Shown: piece by piece, positions 60,715 to 64,000 of the stretch
Layout of the letters: each line of letters opens with the position of its first letter
Numbering within the stretch: position 1 is the first letter of the stretch
Source: Oscillospiraceae bacterium
GTDB taxonomy: Bacteria; Bacillota_A; Clostridia; Oscillospirales; Oscillospiraceae
Assembly (NCBI GenBank): GCA_017408725.1
Contig: JAFQUA010000047.1
Span: 1 to 64,000, forward strand
Direction: 5' to 3'
Length of the DNA: 64,000 nt
Translations under genes and position numbers: made by a program
The notes under the pieces: model-generated
Databases searched by the model: none
Seen by the model: only the letters and a program-made list of their open reading frames with translations
What the model was told of the DNA's origin: nothing

Positions 60715-60870
60715 TTAAGCTTCAGAAAACTGATCCTTGCCTACAAAGCAGAGGGGACATTCGAAATCTTCGGGCAGGTCTTCAAATTTTGTTCCGGGAG
60801 CAATTCCACCTTCGGGGTAACCCTGCTCTTCGTCGTATTCCCAACCGCAAACATCACATACATATTTCAT
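60715..60870 (-). CDS. Rubredoxin, second copy
   Basis: A 51-residue rubredoxin nearly identical in layout to that at 51701: [26 protein letters not shown] and [14 protein letters not shown] lies ten bases before ATG 60870. It is the first gene of the rubredoxin-trxA-trxB operon, behind a Crp-type operator. It can supply electrons to superoxide reductase or the flavodiiron protein. Confidence 0.95.
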   Translation of the reverse strand: MKYVCDVCGWEYDEEQGYPEGGIAPGTKFEDLPEDFECPLCFVGKDQFSEA

Positions 60871-60903
60871 AATTTTTTCCTCCAATTGTTTTTTTATAGT
60901 GAA

Positions 60904-60945
60904 AGTGTATCATAGTATTTTGTATTTTACTGTGATTTAATCACA
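60904..60945 (-). promoter_or_regulatory. Crp-type operator and -10 of the rubredoxin-trxA-trxB operon
   Basis: TGTGATTTAATCACA (60931-60945), with TACACT (60904-60909, minus strand) as -10 whose upstream edge is 29 bp from the operator centre. No -35 box is seen apart from the operator. Confidence 0.65.
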
Positions 60946-60951
60946 AACGAT

Positions 60952-61698
60952 TTAGCTTCTTGCCAGACCGTCAACCTGCAGCACCACGCCGGTGATGTAG
61001 GATGCTTCGTCAGATGCCAGAAACACGAAAGCATTGGCAATGTCTTCCGGCTGACCGAGGCGGCGTAACGGGATTTGCTGGATCATGGGGTCGATGACCT
61101 CTTTTGGAACGGCCTTCATCATATCCGTTTCCGTGATTCCAGGAGCGACAGCATTGACACGAATACCTTTGGGACCCAATTCCCGTGCAAGGGAAAGGGT
61201 AAAGCCGTTGACGGCAAATTTGGAAGTGGGGTAGGCAATGCCTGCCGGCTGGCCATAGATACTTACCATGGAAGAAGTGTTTAAGATGACACCGCTTCCT
61301 TTGGTTACCATGTGCTCTGCAGCCGCCCGGGTGGCATTGAATACACCCTTGACATTCAGATCCATGACATTGTCAAAGAGCTCTTCGGTGTAATCGGTAA
61401 AAGCAGCCCGCTCGGATACACCGGCGTTGTTTACCAGAATGTCGATACGGCCAAATTCTTTTTCCACATCGTTAAAAGCACTGCGGACGGATTCCAGATT
61501 GGTAAGGGTGGGGCTGATGCCACGAAGAGTGGCATCGGGGTATTTCTCCTGCAGGTTTTGCACTGCTTTTTCCGCTGTGGCAGGGCTGCTGGCGGTGAGG
61601 ATGACGGTGGCACCCTCTTTCAAAAATGCTTCTGCGGTGGCATAGCCGATTCCACGGCTGCCGCCGGTGATGATTGCAACTTTGTCTTTCAGTCTCAT
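60952..61698 (-). CDS. SDR oxidoreductase (FabG or 3-alpha-HSDH like)
   Basis: A 248-residue short-chain dehydrogenase with GGSRGIG (12-18), NNAG, the catalytic serine in LNTSSMVSIYG, and YPTSK (Tyr/Lys pair). Several features (EKYPDATLRG insert before the second strand, GVILNTSS, AGIAYPTSKFAV) look closer to clostridial BaiA-like 3-alpha-hydroxysteroid dehydrogenases than to FabG, though fatty-acid-type reductases cannot be excluded. No fab genes are nearby. It has AAAGGAGG as ribosome site and a Crp-type operator upstream, so it may be part of the redox regulon. Confidence 0.88.
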   Translation of the reverse strand: MRLKDKVAIITGGSRGIGYATAEAFLKEGATVILTASSPATAEKAVQNLQEKYPDATLRGISPTLTNLESVRSAFNDVEKEFGRIDILVNNAGVSERAAFTDYTEELFDNVMDLNVKGVFNATRAAAEHMVTKGSGVILNTSSMVSIYGQPAGIAYPTSKFAVNGFTLSLARELGPKGIRVNAVAPGITETDMMKAVPKEVIDPMIQQIPLRRLGQPEDIANAFVFLASDEASYITGVVLQVDGLARS

Positions 61699-61732
61699 AA
61701 GTGAGTACCTCCTTTGGTCGTTTTGTGACCTT

Positions 61733-61774
61733 ATCTTATCCTAAAAAATCGCTTTTATCTGTGATATAGTCACA
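61733..61774 (-). promoter_or_regulatory. Crp-type operator between divergent SDR and NuoE-like genes
   Basis: TGTGATATAGTCACA (61760-61774) with TAAGAT (61733-61738, minus strand) as -10, centre-to--10 distance 29 bp. On the plus strand the same site is about 60 bases before the start expected from TATACT (61815-61820), near a class I position. Confidence 0.65.
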
Positions 61775-61840
61775 CAACACAAAGACGATGCTTTTCAATG
61801 GTATAAAGGTGTGGTATACTATAAAAAAGGAGGTTTTGGT

Positions 61841-62272
61841 ATGTGGAAGATTGAAGAAGCGGTTGCGTATTATCATAGACAAGGGGCGCCCTCTGATCAA
61901 AGCGCATTGATTGCGTTGCTTCGGGAGGTACAGCAGGAAAACGGTGGAAAGATTCCGCTAAGTGTATTGCCCCAGATTGCAGAATGGATTGACTGCAAAG
62001 AAAGCTATCTTATAGCAGTGATCAAACGCATTCCCAGCCTGCGCCTTTCTGATACCCATGAGCTTGTGCTGTGCGCCGGCCCGAACTGTAGCAAGCGGGC
62101 AGCATTGGCTGCGTTTGTGGAGAAAACCTATGGCAGAAACCCAAAGAAATTTACTGTAAAATATGGAGCTTGCATGCGTATGTGCGGAAAAGGTCCCAAC
62201 ATCAAATGGGATGGAAAAACCTACAATGGTGTGGATGAAACGCTGATTCGCAGTCTCATCGACGGCATATAA
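61841..62272 (+). CDS. NuoE-like 2Fe-2S thioredoxin-fold protein
   Basis: A 143-residue protein of the complex I 24-kDa/HydE-type subunit family. The N-terminal helical bundle (SALIALLREVQQENGG) precedes a thioredoxin-like 2Fe-2S domain with CAGPNC and GACMRMCGKGPN, giving the C-x4-C and C-x3-C ligand pattern. No NuoF or hydrogenase gene is beside it, so its partner is elsewhere or it works alone. ATG 61841 follows GGAGG. Confidence 0.9.
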   Translation: MWKIEEAVAYYHRQGAPSDQSALIALLREVQQENGGKIPLSVLPQIAEWIDCKESYLIAVIKRIPSLRLSDTHELVLCAGPNCSKRAALAAFVEKTYGRNPKKFTVKYGACMRMCGKGPNIKWDGKTYNGVDETLIRSLIDGI

Positions 62273-62295
62273 ATAAGAAAAATTTTCCACAGGCG

Positions 62296-62324
62296 TAGAC
62301 GAATGAAAAATCCGGTGCTATAAT
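62296..62324 (+). promoter_or_regulatory. glnA promoter
   Basis: TAGACG (62296-62301) and TATAAT (62319-62324), 17 bp apart. Confidence 0.6.
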
Positions 62325-62357
62325 ACTGGCAGAAATCTTTTATGATAGGAGCATATT

Positions 62358-63782
62358 ATGAAAAAGACAGTACAGGATATCATGGCTCTGATCAAAGAGC
62401 AGGGCATTCAGATGATCGATTTTAAGATGGTGGATATCAACGGCCAGTTCCGCCATGTGACAATCCCTGCTGGCCACTTCAATGAGGATACGATGAAGAA
62501 TGGTATTGGCTTTGATGCTTCCAACTATGGCTATGCTGTGGTGGAAAAGAGCGATATGGTATTTATTCCTGATCCCGATACCGCTGCCATCGACCCCTTC
62601 TGCCAGATCCCCACACTGTCCATGACCGGCAACGCCATGATCATTGACAATCCGGAGAACAGGCCTCTTGCCCAGTATCCCCGAAATATCGTTCTGGCAG
62701 CAGAAAAGTATATGTGTGACAGCGGCATTGCTGATACCATGCTGATCCTGCCGGAGTTTGAGTTCTATCTGTTCGACCAGGTGGGCTGGGAAGTCCGCCC
62801 CGACAGCATTGGAATGTCTTTGGATGTGAACCAGGCTCACTGGAACAGCGCTGCCGAGGGTCAGGGTATCGTAGTCCCCAAGCAGAAGAATTACCATATC
62901 GCCAAACCCTTTGACCCCACCTACGAGTGCCGCAGCGAAATGTGCATGCTGATGGAGCAGGCAGGTATTCCCATCAAGTACCACCATCCCGAGGTAGGTG
63001 CAGCCGGTCAGTTTGAGATCGAGCCCCAGCTAGGCAAGATGAGCGAGATGGCCGATGCCTCCATGATGATCAAGTACATCATCCGCAATACCGCGCTAAA
63101 GCACGGAAAGACCGCAACTCTGATGCCCAAGCCTGTATACGGTGAGGCAGGCAGCGGTATGCATGTACATATGCTGCTTTTGAAGGACGGCGAGCCGGTA
63201 TTCTCCGATGATAACGGTTACTCCAACCTCAGTGAAACTGCCCACTATTTCATGGGCGGCCTGCTGAAGCACATCGCGTCTCTGTGCGCCATCACCAATC
63301 CCAGCACTAACTCCTTCAAGCGTCTGGTGCCCGGCTTTGAAGCACCGGTAACAGTTGGCTATGCCACTTCCAACCGCAGTGCGGTTATCCGGATTCCTGC
63401 CTATGCAAAGAGTCCCAAGCTCCGCCGCTTTGAGCTGCGCAACCCCGATGCTACCTGCAATCCCTATTTCTGCTATGCCGCCCTGCTGATGGCAGGTCTG
63501 GACGGCGTGAAGAATAAGATCGATCCCCATGCCAACGGCTGGGGCCCCTATGATGTGAACCTGTACAACCTGCCGGAAGAGGAGAAGGCCAAGCTGAAGG
63601 GGCTGCCCACTTCTCTGGGCGAGGCGCTGGATGCGCTGGAAGCCGACCACGATTATCTGACCGCCGGCGGAGTCTTCCCCGAGGAGCTAATCAAGAACTT
63701 TATCAGGACCAAGCGGGCGGAAGTCCGGGAAATGGCAGCCATTCCCCATCCTGCGGAGTTCGACAGATACTATAATATGTAA
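62358..63782 (+). CDS. glnA: Glutamine synthetase type I
   Basis: Makes glutamine from glutamate, ammonia and ATP. The 474-residue protein has the N-terminal beta-grasp domain and catalytic motifs PEFEFYLFD, the HHPEVGAAGQFEIE block, GSGMHVHM, NPSTNSFKRLVPG and RRFELRNPD. It resembles the longer E. coli-like (GSI-beta) type: the C-terminus keeps NLYNLPEEE, equivalent to the adenylylated Tyr397 loop, and ends PHPAEFDRYY. Whether it is adenylylated cannot be told here. AGGAG precedes the ATG; monocistronic. Confidence 0.95.
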   Translation: MKKTVQDIMALIKEQGIQMIDFKMVDINGQFRHVTIPAGHFNEDTMKNGIGFDASNYGYAVVEKSDMVFIPDPDTAAIDPFCQIPTLSMTGNAMIIDNPENRPLAQYPRNIVLAAEKYMCDSGIADTMLILPEFEFYLFDQVGWEVRPDSIGMSLDVNQAHWNSAAEGQGIVVPKQKNYHIAKPFDPTYECRSEMCMLMEQAGIPIKYHHPEVGAAGQFEIEPQLGKMSEMADASMMIKYIIRNTALKHGKTATLMPKPVYGEAGSGMHVHMLLLKDGEPVFSDDNGYSNLSETAHYFMGGLLKHIASLCAITNPSTNSFKRLVPGFEAPVTVGYATSNRSAVIRIPAYAKSPKLRRFELRNPDATCNPYFCYAALLMAGLDGVKNKIDPHANGWGPYDVNLYNLPEEEKAKLKGLPTSLGEALDALEADHDYLTAGGVFPEELIKNFIRTKRAEVREMAAIPHPAEFDRYYNM

Positions 63783-63788
63783 AAGAAC

Positions 63789-63808
63789 CGCCCGACAGAA
63801 GTCGGGCG
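63789..63808 (+). terminator. Terminator after glnA
   Basis: CGCCCGAC and GTCGGGCG pair around AGAA, followed by ATTCTCTT (weak T run). Confidence 0.7.
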
Positions 63809-63924
63809 ATTCTCTTATGAAAGTGCTTATATAAATACAGTATAATTGGTTTTGCCATGTTACAAAGAGTTTCGTCGCCGTCAGTTTTTCATATTTGAAG
63901 CGAGAAAGCAAAATGCGGTCAAAC

Positions 63925-63953
63925 TTGACAGTTATATACATCCATCGTATAAT
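63925..63953 (+). promoter_or_regulatory. Consensus promoter at the window end
   Basis: TTGACA (63925-63930) and TATAAT (63948-63953), both exact, 17 bp apart, ahead of a new gene start. Confidence 0.85.
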
Positions 63954-63988
63954 ACGGCAGATAAGAATAAACAGATGGAGGCTCCCTT

Positions 63989-64000
63989 GTGAAGATCCAA
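63989..64000 (+). CDS. Start of a gene cut by the window end
   Basis: GTG at 63989 follows GGAGG by seven bases and a consensus promoter by 35, so a gene begins here. Only four codons (start, Lys, Ile, Gln) are visible and nothing can be said of its product. Confidence 0.55.

Overview
The window is a stretch of chromosome from an anaerobic Firmicute of class Clostridia. It most resembles gut Oscillospiraceae/Ruminococcaceae-type genomes, though this placement is inferred from gene content and not from a 16S gene. The evidence is AGGAGG-type ribosome sites, sigma-A promoters, CIRCE/HrcA heat-shock control, an anaerobe's oxygen-defence set (desulfoferrodoxin, rubredoxins, a flavodiiron protein), an FMN riboswitch on a RibU-type transporter, and intermediate GC with one AT-rich insert.

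Region 1 (1-2270) is a scar of mobile DNA: a small ORF cut by the left end of an IS21-family element, an istA fused in frame to the tail of an unrelated gene, and a broken DUF975 membrane gene. Region 2 (2290-7864) has a leftward peroxide/superoxide operon (dfx-ahpC-AhpF-like reductase) divergent from an MFS exporter and a hydroxysteroid-dehydrogenase-like SDR, followed by a decayed Gfo/Idh/MocA gene. Region 3 (8084-18741) holds clpB and htpG, each under a perfect CIRCE, around an ABC exporter, argS and an ABC-F gene. Region 4 (18800-27928) has riboflavin uptake with its riboswitch, an RsuA-type pseudouridine synthase, a CdaR-type regulator, two HD hydrolases, a PAP2-like protein and the KtrAB potassium system. 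Region 5 (27925-38875) is a long rightward housekeeping run: an SpoU-type methyltransferase, dprA, topA, trmFO, plsX, rnc, trxA, PAP2, dut and an Na/Pi-type transporter. A tRNA-Ala(CGC) follows, with a partial copy of its 3' end nearby.

Region 6 (39245-50402) is mostly leftward and devoted to the cell surface. It has a four-gene operon (GT2-GtrA fusion, NAGPA-type phosphodiester glycosidase, single-pass partner, PAP2 phosphatase), a C39-like peptidase, a glycerate kinase, a MATE exporter, MntP, and then a second NAGPA plus partner pair. Region 7 (50500-50787) encodes an apparently untranslated structured RNA with its own promoter and terminator. Region 8 (50978-64000) is a redox block: ProX-type editing protein, two rubredoxins, two Crp/Fnr regulators, a ZIP transporter, a four-domain flavodiiron protein, an AT-rich insert, a LysM-CAP protein, a 29-residue Cys-rich peptide gene, ferredoxins, a rubredoxin-trxA-trxB operon, an SDR, a NuoE-like protein and a glutamine synthetase.

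The most notable observations are: (1) a 15-bp TGTGAT-N3-RTCACa-type palindrome at about -41 of three redox promoters, matched to a Crp protein with the RE-x3-R recognition helix encoded in the same block; (2) the duplicated NAGPA-plus-partner module tied to lipid-linked glycosylation genes; (3) the orphan structured RNA; (4) two tiny genes with complete promoter, ribosome site and terminator.
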